From: Sipunculus nudus
Taxonomy: Eukaryota; Annelida; Sipuncula; Golfingiida; Sipunculidae
Length of the DNA: 64,000 nucleotides
Direction of reading: 5' to 3'
Assembly: GCA_026874595.1 (NCBI GenBank)
Contig: CM049308.1
Span: 24,766,367 to 24,830,366, forward strand
Within the stretch, counting starts at the first letter, position 1; every line of letters starts with the position of its first letter. The translations under genes were made by a program, and so were the position numbers. Under the pieces are notes generated by a model. That model worked only from the letters and a program-made list of their open reading frames with translations, did no database searches and was not told where the DNA came from. Positions 39,000-51,307 of the stretch are shown in pieces.

Positions 39000-39345
39000 A
39001 ATCCGATGACTTGCTGGGTCCAACGGGCCCGGATCTACTACGGAGTTTCCTAGGGCACAATTAAATCCTTGAAATGCGGAATTTAATTTGTCTTTGTTAT
39101 TTATATGATAACTGCAATATAGATTTAATAATGAGTGCTAATAAGGAACTAAGGGGTCTCGGGCCCAGGAGTTTGCAAAGATACAAGAAAATGCATGAAC
39201 AGAAAAGAGAAATCTCACTTGTCTTATTTTGTGTTAGTTAGCTTATGTATATATAGGTTTAATCCGCTGGATTCAATGGGGCCCGGGTGGGAAAAGAGTT
39301 TCACATGACCTAATAAAATTCTTGAAAATGTGGAAATTCCAGAGT
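39000..39345. repeat. diverged direct duplication
   Basis: About 39000-39085 and 39255-39345 share AATCCG.TG.....GGTCCAACGGGCCCGG-like blocks followed by A.TTCTTGAAA.TG.GGAA. Low identity; mechanism unclear. Confidence 0.4.
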
Positions 39346-40954
39346 GATTGGAAACCTTTTATTATATCATGCTGTCCAGGTCGATTTTTCGGACGGATGC
39401 TTAGTATACGGTGCGATATACATCCGTGGTAGAAATTAGCCTAATAAATATATATTCATTTGCAATTATCTTACAGGGCCCAGATAGCCGTAGAAAGCCT
39501 ACAGGCCGTTATAAATCGGACCCACAGTCAATTCCGTTGGTCTTTTTAAATTTGAATATATTTTATTTAAGTTTATATAAATATAATATATAATGATGTA
39601 ATTATATATATATAATTTTTTATATATTAACAACTGAAATAGTAATATCACGTTTATGTTGTAAGACAGTTCCTGTTTTAAAGTAATGTGTTTTTCGATA
39701 CTATTGTAAATGATGCGTGCTAAATGTAAATGATCAATTTGGGAGATGACTTAGGTCCGTTTTACATGTGTTTGCCTGAGGGGGAGCCTCACTTTAAATC
39801 TGTTATAAGTCCTATATTTTCGACTATCAGCTTTTAACGAAAGCATGGAGCTTATTTTTGTGACTATTAAATATATACGTTTTATTGATATACATGTCAC
39901 ATATTCAATATAAAGCCAATATATGCTAGGTCTTTTACATAATTGATTTTTTTTATTACAAAGTAAACAAACAAGTTTAATGGTTAGTTTGAGCTGTTTG
40001 GTAAAGTATGATGCTGATATATGTGAGCACGAGATGTTTGTATACAATTATATGTAATAAAACGAGTCTTTCACAAAATAACAGCAGTCATCGCTACCAC
40101 TTTCTATGTCTATTTAACACCTATCCTTTTGGAGTAAATAGTGGAAGGGGAAAACTGTTGCTGCTACATGTATCAGGCCGCAAACCGACCCAATTGCACC
40201 CGTTTTGGCTGCGTCAGTATACATTGTGATCTATCAGACAATAATAATAATTTATCAAACTGCTCTTTTACGCCCCCCCCCCCCCTAATTTTTAATACTT
40301 GCAAGTTCCAATTTGTTTTGTCGTTTTTGTGAAAATTACGTTTGTTGGTAGTTAAGATAGCATAAGAGTCACATACTGTTTTTATGGATAACCTCTTGTC
40401 CTTTGTATGTTTTGAGGCTGTAGTGATGCCTGCTTAATAAGCTATGATGACAATTTCATTTTTTTTTTTACTTTGATTATTGAACAATTAGGACTAATGT
40501 GTCATGTGTTTTAAGATCTGGCCTACGTGAAAAATATAACTTTAGGAAACATTTAAATTTATAATAATGCAAAACATTAAAGTAAAAATTGCTTTCATCA
40601 CTTTCATACACAAAAGGTTTCGTGCATTCTTGTGTGTCAATAATGCCTCCATAATGACATGGAGTTTATCATGGCGGAGACAGTAAATGCATCAGAACAT
40701 ATCTATACATGGTCTCAAAATGCAGAAAATAGTCAAGCATTCCCTCTGCTTTCCTCCCCTAAAGTCCATTGTCTGTTACCCCATCCATAGGCTACATATA
40801 GCTTCGGCCGTCAATCGAATACATATTTGATTGAAACCATATAGCTAAGGGGGGAGGGGGGGGGGGAGGGGGGCAGAAAAGGGGGCCCGGGAACCTTTTG
40901 TACCGCCTTCAAATTTTCCTCTCCCTGTGTACCTGGAATACCGTCGCATTGGAT

Positions 40955-40978
40955 GGGGGGGGGGGGGGGGGGGGGGGG
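40955..40978. repeat. poly-G run
   Basis: About 24 consecutive G, with another G-rich block 80-100 bases to the left. Several further G or C runs occur across the window. Confidence 0.95.
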
Positions 40979-41650
40979 TGGTTCTACCATGCATGGACAA
41001 CTAGCCCAGGACAACCAGTTGCTCCAAGTCTATAGTGAAATGGTTTATCCCCGGATTGATCGCATTAGAATTGATATAGCTTTTTGAAAAGAAGCCAAAA
41101 GCTTTTTGGTATAGTTAATGTGATTCAGTTTATTAAATAACAAACTCCCGATAGATATTAGCAAGTAAAACCAAAAACAATTACTTTAGCTACGGACCAC
41201 TTGGAATGGTACTGATATGAAATATTGATTAGATATGCACGTTAGGGCATAAATAACCATTTACCGTAAAGCGTGTATGTTTGACAAAGCCAGGGGAGTC
41301 TAAATCTATCATTACTTCAAGGTTATATTTAATTAGGACAAGAGCTATTGATACTCTTAATTTATCTGTGTGGTTCCCGTTATAGACGAAATGAACAAAT
41401 ACTTTTGGTGATCGATCCAGAAAAAAACAAATAGGACTGTGAGTTAATGTATTTGAAATAACTGCATAGAGAGTTCCAAATAGAATAGAGAAACCTTAAA
41501 TCGCTAATTTTATTATCATGCAAAGTATGAAAGTTGAAGGGATTTCCAAAGTCCGGCACGTATAACTTATAAGCATATAAAGAACATTTCTTTATTTGTG
41601 TCCATTCAGAAAACTAGCATATAGCACAACCGTAATGTTTTTGAATACAC

Positions 41651-41651
41651 T

Positions 41652-41693
<42 letters not shown>

Positions 41694-41729
41694 GAGAGAC
41701 AGACAGACAGAGAGAGACAAACAGAGACT
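41651..41729. repeat. (GA)n/(GACA)n microsatellite
   Basis: GA dinucleotides pass into GACA tetranucleotides and back, about 80 bases. Confidence 0.95.
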
Positions 41730-43750
41730 ACACGAGTGACACGATTTTCAATGTTTGACCGATATATACTCAACGTCTGTCACCGTGTGTTTGTTTATTT
41801 TCCAGCCCATGACAACCTGACTGGTCTGCGCATGCGCAGCGCGCGGGCTTCTTTTTCAATCTACACAGGGACCCTACACCTGGGTATCGGAGGATAGGTT
41901 TATATCAGTCTATTGAATGGTGTGTCATCAGAGCATTGGTTGACCACTTACACGGCCATGATAGTGCACACACGACAACACACACTGAGAGAGATGACAG
42001 AAACATCACGTGACTGTTATGTGTGAGTGTATTATTTATAGATTTCATTATATTATCATGCATTAACCTCTCGCGTATATAGATATATATATAAGTATAG
42101 GGAGCAACATATTCTCCTTAACAGGGTGCTATATATAGACAACGTGAGCTGTTTATATAGAGGGTTAAACCTATCGCAGGATTTGGGGGCGGGCTGTGGC
42201 TGGGGTATGGTTTAATGAATGTCTGGTGTGTTTTCGCTTGTTTACACATAACATATATCTTTTATATACCGTAAATGGATTGTCGCTGAGAATGTTTATA
42301 TTTTAATTTTTTTCTTCCAAGTTCTTCCGTGTACAATGTTGTAAACCATATAGTTATTAATATTGTTCATACAGTGATGCGATGGTCTGTGTGTGTGTTG
42401 GGGGGGGGGGGGGCGGTGTTTATGTGTTCATGGTGGTGGTTTGGGTGAAAGTGATTATACCATGGCAGGTTGGCTTGACAGTTTTATGAATGAGCTATAT
42501 AAGGAATAGGTTATAATGAATTTTATATCTAATACTTCACATCAATCGGCAATCTTATTTATTATAATATAATATTAGTAATTGTTATTTACACTTGCTT
42601 CTAAATATTAAACAAATCATCAGTGGATTCTTCATAAACCCACTACATTTGTGTAGATATATATACCAGGTCTTTAAAAATAGCATGTGTGCACACGAGG
42701 TGTAAGAGCTTTCATGATATCTAATGTTATTTATGGATATGGCAAGTTTCTGGCTAATATATAAATATATAAATATATAAATATATATATATATATAATT
42801 TTCCATTCTACAAATAAACAGCCCCCTTGCATGAAAAAAAATCACTATAAATCACGCACAAAACAGCATGCATATCCGAGGTATTAGTAAGAACGTATTT
42901 AAGGATCTCCAGGTTAAAAGTAAGTACATAGAAAAAAATCCTGGATGAATGAAAATAATAAAAAGGTACAAAAATGATAAAAGTAGTAGTGGAAGTATAA
43001 GACGTGACAACAGTAGAATGAGTAGTAGTAATATCGTTGTTATCAGAGTGACTAGTACATCTAAATACATTTAGATTATTTTTACTGAACCAGGATATTT
43101 AACCATTTCCTGTGAAAAAAGGGATTTGTGAGTTTTTGTCAGATTTGGTGTTCCTGCTAATATAAAGAACATGCAATGAAAGAGGAAGTGAACATAATTT
43201 TCAATGTACTCATTACATTTAAAACAAACTCTTTGTTCAATCCTCACCCTCAGACTTCGACATCAGCCTGTTTTAACTGCCAAAGGTTATTCGCCCATTC
43301 TAAACTCAGCTTAAAGGATCCTTCTTTTGACGAATAGTTAATTATTCCATGTATTATTTGATACTAGTTGTGACTTTGTTAAATGTAACTTTATACATCC
43401 CATAATTCTCGAGTTATAAAATCGGATATCGTTTGGCCAAATTTAGAAGTTCATCACCAGTAAAATTCAAACACAAATTTTCAGTAAAAATCCTGTTGAG
43501 TGGCTGTTTGATTTGTAGAAGTCACTCAGGAATAACATCCTTGGGACAAACCTGGCATTGTTAGCCAAGACTCAAATTTGAAAAAAAAGGCAAGCATTCC
43601 CGAAGCGTTGTACTGAGAATAAAAGACGAACGTTACCCTATCTGACCTCTTTGGGCTGCAGTTTTTATTCCCTTGTTGAGTGGTAAATGACTTTGTGTTT
43701 TGTACAGGATCCCTTCATTGTATGATGAGAGGTCGTAAATCACCATCAAC

Positions 43751-43886
43751 ATGGCTCTGAAGATACAGGAGAGATTGTACGTGATGACCCGGAGCGGGGA
43801 ACGTGAAATCCAGCTATGTGTGGGAGACATTACCGCCCTACCCGTGGAGGACACGGTTGACGTTATGCTTGTGTCAGCTTACGGCG
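43751..43886 (+). CDS. TIR-gene exon 1: start of the macro-like domain
   Basis: ATG in context ATCAACATGG; codes MALKIQERLYVM to VSAYG (residues 1-45). GDIT at 25-28 matches the first conserved motif of macro domains. Donor GGCG|GTAAAA. An acceptor-like TTTTGTACAG 42 bases before the ATG suggests the exon begins there. Confidence 0.83.
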
Positions 43887-46800
43887 GTAAAAAAATCAAT
43901 TTCATGATTTTATTATTTTTCATTTCGCCTAAGTTTAAGGTTACCTTTAGGAAATGACTGTATCCAATAGTATCTGGATAACTGAGAGCAGATTTAAACA
44001 ACTTCAGAGCGATTACTGGAAACCGCCAGCAAATGAGCGATAATTTCTATAAGACTAAGGAGTCCACCCAAGGAAACCTTTATCTTTACCATGAAAGATC
44101 AGTTGCATTCGTCTCATCCTCTACATTTCTCAATGTTTTCCTGGGTTTCGGTTTCCTTTTCTCCTGTTGTTTCCAGTTATATTTCGGCATAGTGATGTTA
44201 GTTGACAGTTTTCCAGAGTGTAATCAATCGAATCCTTTCTCTCGAGGCTGATGGGTGTTTTGGGTTTCGGTTGGCTTTCTCCTAAAATTGTAAATTGGAA
44301 TTCTTGTCATACCAGCAGATCTTGAGAGTGAGAGACACATGTTGTTAAAAGTAGCCTGTTTGCTATGACCTTGGTGAATTCTGATTTTCTTAACCATACA
44401 GAAGAACCGATCTAACGTTTGCGTTGAAAATGTGGATCTTCGTCGTGATGGAGAGAACTTTTGAGTTCAACACTGATAAGACTTTAAGAGTGTGTTAAAG
44501 GCATGGCGCGACTTGCCGATCCCGGAACTCGCATGCTCATCTGTTTCTTCTGGATGGACTTGATATGCTGCCAAGTAAGACAAAGGGATTCCTCAGCTCC
44601 AATAACTCTGTTACGTCTTTGCTTCAATCAGAGGCCTGTTTTTCCGCTCATTCTGCCATTTTTTTCTAATTTTTTTACAGCAGCCCTAGGTTGTCAGTAG
44701 AGGAGAGATCCTCCAGCTGAATTACAAACATCCATTGGGTTCCTGTCCGGTTTTCTGTCACTGTCCAAATCAAGACCAAGTCAGTCACTAGCAAAAGGCA
44801 GCCTTTTTTCTCACCTGTGTTAATTACGATCGATCTGTCAGATTCTATTGTGGATTACCAGGGTTAAGGATCATTGTCGGCTGATGGCGACTATCTTTGG
44901 TGGTATGCCTGTTGGTCTATAAGCTTTCAGATCACTCCATGGTCCAGACTGCCAATAACATCTTCGAATTCAACATAGGTGCTGTGGCGCAAGATTGGTC
45001 TGGCACTCGAAGACTGCTAGAAGATGACACGGGAGCGAGGTGAAGTGGTCTGTACAGAACCTAACTTGACGGAATTCTGCTTGCAACTACAGTCTTCAGT
45101 CTCGTCAAGAAAATCTTGCAGCACCTTACTGTAGTAAAAGTAGGCAGTAAAAGTATTCCCCGCCTTTTGTTCGAAATGTTTCCTCTGTATGACAGAAGTC
45201 TTCTTCAAGCAATATGTTATTTATTCCAGATTCTGTAGAGTTATGGGTGCATTATGCCAGTTTCAGTCATCACGTTTATTTTTTTTTTCAGATGGAATTC
45301 ACCATTTGGCCATTTCACCATGCCTTTTTCCGGAGATTATTTGTTTCGGTGATATCATTGTTGGTGTATACTTTCAGCAACTCCTCGAGAGGTGTTGTTC
45401 GGTATCTCTATTAATGGTACTCCATTCAAGAATTTGTTTAAAATATTCGATCTATTACTTTTGCTGCTCAAATTGACTGTATGGTGGTCCACCGTTCTTT
45501 GTATTTCATCAGCTCATTGGATTTCTATTTTTCTAAGACCGGGTTCTTGTGGTTTTATTGAGCCGCTTTAATTCCCTCTTGCCAGCTTTATTCTCTTCTT
45601 CTTCTGCTAGTTCCCGTGTGCCCTACCACTTGTCTCTGCGTTTGTCTCCACTTTTCGTTACTTCTTTGTTGATGCTTCACCACTCAGCCTGCAAATCAGC
45701 CTAGTCCTAGCACTGGGTGTTCATATCTTTCAGCTCCCTCCTCCTGTCAATAGGCCTCCAAGAAGCTTGTCCTATCGCTCTACCTTGCCAAAGTGTAACT
45801 TGGAGTTTCGAGATCTCCGCACCTCTTACTTTTGTTCTAGTTGACGTCTGTGTCTCAGAATCCACACCACCTCCTGGCCTCATAAGCAAAATCCTGTTCC
45901 ACATCCGGTAACTTTAGGTTCTAGGAGTTATGTGTCACTGAAGGCTCGCAGTCTCCCTTGCAGTGCTCTGACCACAAGATGGTGGTCTGATTTAGCGTCT
46001 GCTCTTCTTCACCTTTGGCAACTTGGTTTGCTGTGTGTCCACCTGGAGATATCCGGCTCACCTTCCCTCGGTCATCCAGTTGGATGCTGACAGTCTGTAA
46101 ACAGCTCCCTACTTCAACTGTTAGTTAGCAGCGTGGCCTGGCGTGTGAGGTAGGTTTTGGAATTACCGTGCTATATAGTCCGTTAGTTACAAAAAAAAAC
46201 GCAATGTAAATGGTTGACACTTTTTGAAAGACTAGCTAGTCAATTCTCTATTAAAAAGCTTTCGGGGTCTCGGCCACTACACCAGGTGATAGCCCTCTTT
46301 GGGTCCATGGTCTTATTCATAATGGCTGAAGTGGAGGATCGCGTCGTATGATGCCGGCCTGGCCTGTACTTTATCATTCTATCTGGGAGTTTCTTGTTCT
46401 TCATCTCTATGGCAACCAGTGCTGCCCTACCCTTCTCTTTTATAATGCCCCATGCAGGTTCCTATCACGCTTTCATTGTGTGAAGATGTGTAAGCAAACT
46501 GGCTTTCCGTAGGTTTTCACCAGTATGCGTTATAGTGAAGTCCTGCAAGAATCAGAATCAGGGCTTGTATGTTTGGAAGACGTATGGTTTTTTGTAACTA
46601 AATTGTTTTAACGATTTGGGTTGATTGTCCAATTGTAAACCTTCAACCAACAGGAGAAGTCTTTTTAAGTGCTCCATTTTCGAAGAATATAGTTGATAGT
46701 CCGACAGAGTCTAAGACTGAACGAATTTGAAAATTGGCTCAAGGCACCAATTCTATGATTTCGATTTTTCTGAACATAGACAAAATCTAGAAAATCCGCC

Positions 46801-47567
46801 GTGTTGCAGATATAAAACAAACTAGGGCAGAATTGTGCGATAACAGAGGAAAGCCTGTTTGGTGTACGACCTTGAAAATTAGAAGTAGTATATAAATCAG
46901 GTGCAGATCTGTCCCTCATATTCTGACCAAAAGCCTATTTTGAAAAAGAAATCAACCGAATTTTCGATCCAGTAAAACACGGGCAAAAAACAATTTTAGT
47001 CGACGGTATTGCACTTTGTCCGTAAGAGGGCCAGTCATAAATAATACATAAATTGCCGCAATATCGTTATTGCCATATAGAAAGAGTAAATATTAAGGCT
47101 TTGCAGATACGACCAGACTTCGTGAACAGTATCTCAGTGTGACTGGAGTATAAAGCATAAATGATACCCTCGTTTTATGACAGACGCTTGGCGTCTAGCT
47201 CGTATTACTATAGTGCGCTATAAAAATTTGTCGAGCAGGGGTTCATGTTTTTTTGAGAGTTTACAATTCATCAAAATTCCAAATTCCGTCACGTTCTGCG
47301 GTTTACATCATTTACACTTCAGATACAGTGTTCCAGCAAAACAATTTCAAACCCATATATCACTTTTGTCGAAATACATATAAATTTATAATGTATGAAA
47401 GCCATTTTAAGTTGTCACTCTCATCTTTAAAATATTGCAAGCAATTATTGTAATAATATAACATAAATTATATGCGCGTGTAGCAGAGATTGTTTTGATC
47501 GAGGGGGATTACTGAGTCACCTCAGACGCTGTTTAAAAAATAACTGATACACCAAGGCGCTACAATC

Positions 47568-47629
<62 letters not shown>

Positions 47630-50600
47630 TTTCTTTGTCATATTAAAGCTATGATTTTGATACTGAAAGCATTTCCTCTGTTACTGCAGGCTCCTATCCA
47701 AAATTTTTACCATACGTGACTGGTGCTCTGTACAAAAGACTTGGGATCGACGTGGCTGCTTTGTCTAAAGACAAGAAGTGGAACCTGATGTCTCGATTTA
47801 ATTGCTGGCTCTCTCACCGACTGCCAAATGATAAGCCCTACAGGTAACACACACGCACACACATACACCAGGTGCGTAACCAGGATTGAGGAAGGAGAAG
47901 GGGCCGATGCATCGCAAAGGCAATTGATGCATATATAAATACATACGTACTAGAATTAGAAATGTCTATTGTACAAGATGAATAAATAATATATATATAA
48001 ATATATTTGAAGTGTAATATTAGCAAAAAAAATACATGAATTAGCGTATGTTCTATGCGTACAGTTTCGCAGACACCTCAGCCTTCCTGTAAGTTATAGG
48101 GCTCAAATGTGCTGGAATGTTTCCTGGTTTAACTCCGATATTACATCCTTAGGATCGAGCTGAATTTCTCTGTGCACTGCAGCAAGACCAGTGAATCTCT
48201 CATTCCAAAATAATATGGATAGGAAAACGTGATACACAAAACTCGCATTTCTTCAGAAAACTTTTTATTGAAATAAGCCCAGATCTGCGGATACAAATGA
48301 CAGGAATATCATGATTTTATAAATTTAATCATTATCAGACTAGGTGAAATCCCCCCCCCCCCCCCACCACTCTTTATCGTAAGGCAAAATCAGCGTAATA
48401 ATATGCACATTGCTCTTGTAATCCGATATGTATGAGAGACGCTGTATCTTTGTTCCTTCTTTTCCTGACAGATTCCTGCTTTGTATGGACATATGTAGAA
48501 CAGACCCCTTCAAGGCAGTACAGGAGCTGTTCCGAGCGTTCATGCCGATCTTCAACACACAAACAAAGACCGTCATCACCCCGCTCTTGTCAACCGGCGG
48601 AGTGGTAAGTAATCAGGTCACCAGAGGTCGCTGGGTGATACTTGGAATCATTGTTCAAGTTATACCATGACGTTACCGTATCACTCCTGCACTGTCATGT
48701 TGAGATTCTCAGCTTGAACAAAGGCAGCTCAAATCACATTATATACTTTTGTGCAATATTAAGTAGAAAAAAACATGTTTATCTGTCAAAATGGACTAAA
48801 CATACGCAAAAACGAGAAAAGCACTCGGTTGCGCACACCACCGCCAAGGCAGCTCATTTAACCGTATATAGCATTGTCAGACATGCAGCATTTTTCCTTT
48901 TTCTCAGGCCAACATCTAAACGTGTATAATAATAATATAACGGGGAACTGCAACGATTGTCTAATATTAGTCTATGTGCATCTTCAGCTTTTCAACATGG
49001 CTTCACTCTCTCAGGGCCTCAGGTTAAATCATTTTCCAGCTGGATAAGTGGGGGCAGGTCGAAGAAACATCATGCAAAGTGTGGTAAATTGTGTATAATT
49101 AAAAAAAAACCAGTATAGTCTAAGATCCTTAATTGAATTTTACTTAAAATTTCTTCCGCTCTTCTGTTCACCTTCCTTATACCGTAGAGACTCAAATGAA
49201 ATCGTATTACAGGCATATCCACTGGGTGGCGACACCTCCTTAAACTCAACATATACACAGAACCCCACACAGTCACTCTATCTGGGACAGAGATTGCCAC
49301 TCAAATTAAAGAAAAAACAGTTTTCCTAAATCGGTATTGGTATGTTAAGTCGACAATCCGAAAAAAATAACTAGTTTAAATATTTTACCCGATACTTGAC
49401 AGCAGTAATAGACCGATAGCACTAACCAAATAAACTTTGTTGTGGACAGAGCTACACAAAAAATATGATTCATGGTTCACCGAATAAATGCTTGGAAACA
49501 AGTCAGCTCCAGAACAAAGACGGCCCCTCATACCTGTGAATTACCCCGGCCCTCGTTGGAGATAAAGAAAGTGCCTTGTCAAATAAAGATAAATTAAATT
49601 TATAGAGTATTCTCATTCATTACACATAAATGTACAACGAGTTGTCAAAGTAATGATCAAGTTGATGTCTCCTTGCTAGACTGAAGTGACTTTACACCTT
49701 AGTAGAATCTTTTATTAAAAAGGGAGATATTTTTCCAATCAATAATTAAATTAAGAATATTGTTTAAAGGTGAACGAACTTCACGAAGCCTGGCTTTAAA
49801 AATGTGAGTACGTGTATTATACAGGGACGAGATCCAGTACAGATGTTGCAGACGATCGTGAGTTTGACCTTTGACTGGATGCAGATGGGGCTCCCCCTAC
49901 AGGTGCTAAAGATAGTCGTATACTGTCCGGTCCTCAGTAAACCGGACAAAATGGTGACTGAGTGTACCCAGGCCTTCAGCGTCCTGGCGACAGAGCTGAG
50001 AGCCAAGAACGCTATACCAGAGGTGAGAGATTTCATTTAAGAACAACCAAATCGAAAAAGTGAGCAGACCCGATTTGTAAAGAGTATGACTTTTGTTTTG
50101 GGATTGTTAGCGTCAAAATCTTATCCCAACAATACATCGGGTCTTCTAAATAGACCAGCGGCGTAGTCATAATTGTAGTGAAGAGGACAATGAAGTCTGT
50201 CCAAATGTGTTTGATAAGAACTGTTTCATGGCAATTTAGATAAACGGTGGTGTTTTTGTGGTAAGAACTTTACAGAATAAGTTATAGTTTGTGAGTATGC
50301 TTGTGTAGAATGTAACTAAAAGTTGCTTCCGTGAAATGTTACAAATTTTGATTTCATAATTAGACGGTTAGATCAAGTAGCCCCGGCCGTCCTACGGTGC
50401 CAAAACAGAAGAGATTCGTTTGAAAGAGAAACGAACTCTAGGGGAAGAGTGCTGAACGAGCAGCGTCAACCATTTTTATTTACAACATTACTTTCGCAAA
50501 ACAACGTATTTTATGTACAGGGACTGCGAAATACTCACATATATTCTACCTTGAAAGCTATAAGACAAACACTGATCCGAGAAATAGAGCGGAAAATTCA

Positions 50601-51237
50601 AGGTATACTAATTTGGACCGCACGAGGATACAGTTCACGCCAGGGCGTCAACACCCAGTGGGCGATGTATGAGGCATTTCTGATAAACTGAACTTTCCAG
50701 TTGAATTACTGTCGGAACCTGGTAGTTGATGTTTGACAATATATTATAAGCACATATAATACACATTTTAATGGGAAATCAAAGTATTTTTGTGGAAATT
50801 AACTTTAATATTTTCTAGGATGAGTCAGTAGAAATAACAACCCGGTAGATTTCCGGCGAACTACTCCATAATTTGTGATGTGTCATTTGGCAATAGAAAC
50901 ATCCGAGGCTGGAAGCCAACGGATTCAACCGAGGTATCCGAATGAGGTTTGCTGGTTCAACGTTAAAACTCTTATAACAATACTAGTATATTCCTTTCTA
51001 ATCTAACAGGATCCTCCGGTCTCAAATGACGTCTTCCTTATTATTGCTAAAGAGGATGCGGAAATGAAGGATTTTATACTGCGCACGCTCAGAACAACCA
51101 AAGAACTTTGTCACGTGGTAACACCTGACGATATAAAGGGTCACAAAGATGTCTGGCAGCACAACGTGTACGTCGCCATGCAACAGAGTGCAAAGTAAGC
51201 CGGACTTGTTTTACCTCTAATCAATGTGAACGCCTGC

Positions 51238-51307
<70 letters not shown>

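Larger units (their letters stand above)
36761..43750. other. intergenic region between the Ly6-like and TIR genes (divergent promoters)
   Basis: The two flanking genes point away from each other, so both promoters should lie here. No coding exon is supported. It holds TA tracts (38105-38160 and short ones), a diverged duplication (39000-39345), G/C runs (40269-40285, 40850-40874, 40955-40978) and a GA/GACA tract (41651-41729). A possible splice acceptor TTTTGTACAG at 43708 suggests that the first TIR-gene exon is non-coding and lies further upstream. Confidence 0.45.
43887..47689 (+). other. TIR-gene intron 1, carrying a LINE relic
   Basis: About 3.8 kb. It holds a decayed non-LTR retrotransposon on the minus strand (44700-46160) and a TA microsatellite (47571-47626) ending about 60 bases before the exon 2 acceptor. 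Confidence 0.6.

Noticed and set aside
40811-41014. Pro-rich minus-strand open frame
   Set aside because: Produced by G runs read as CCC codons.
46200-46520. possible extension of the LINE relic or a small gene with MDPKRAITW on the minus strand
   Set aside because: No domain recognised and no clear continuity with the endonuclease motif.
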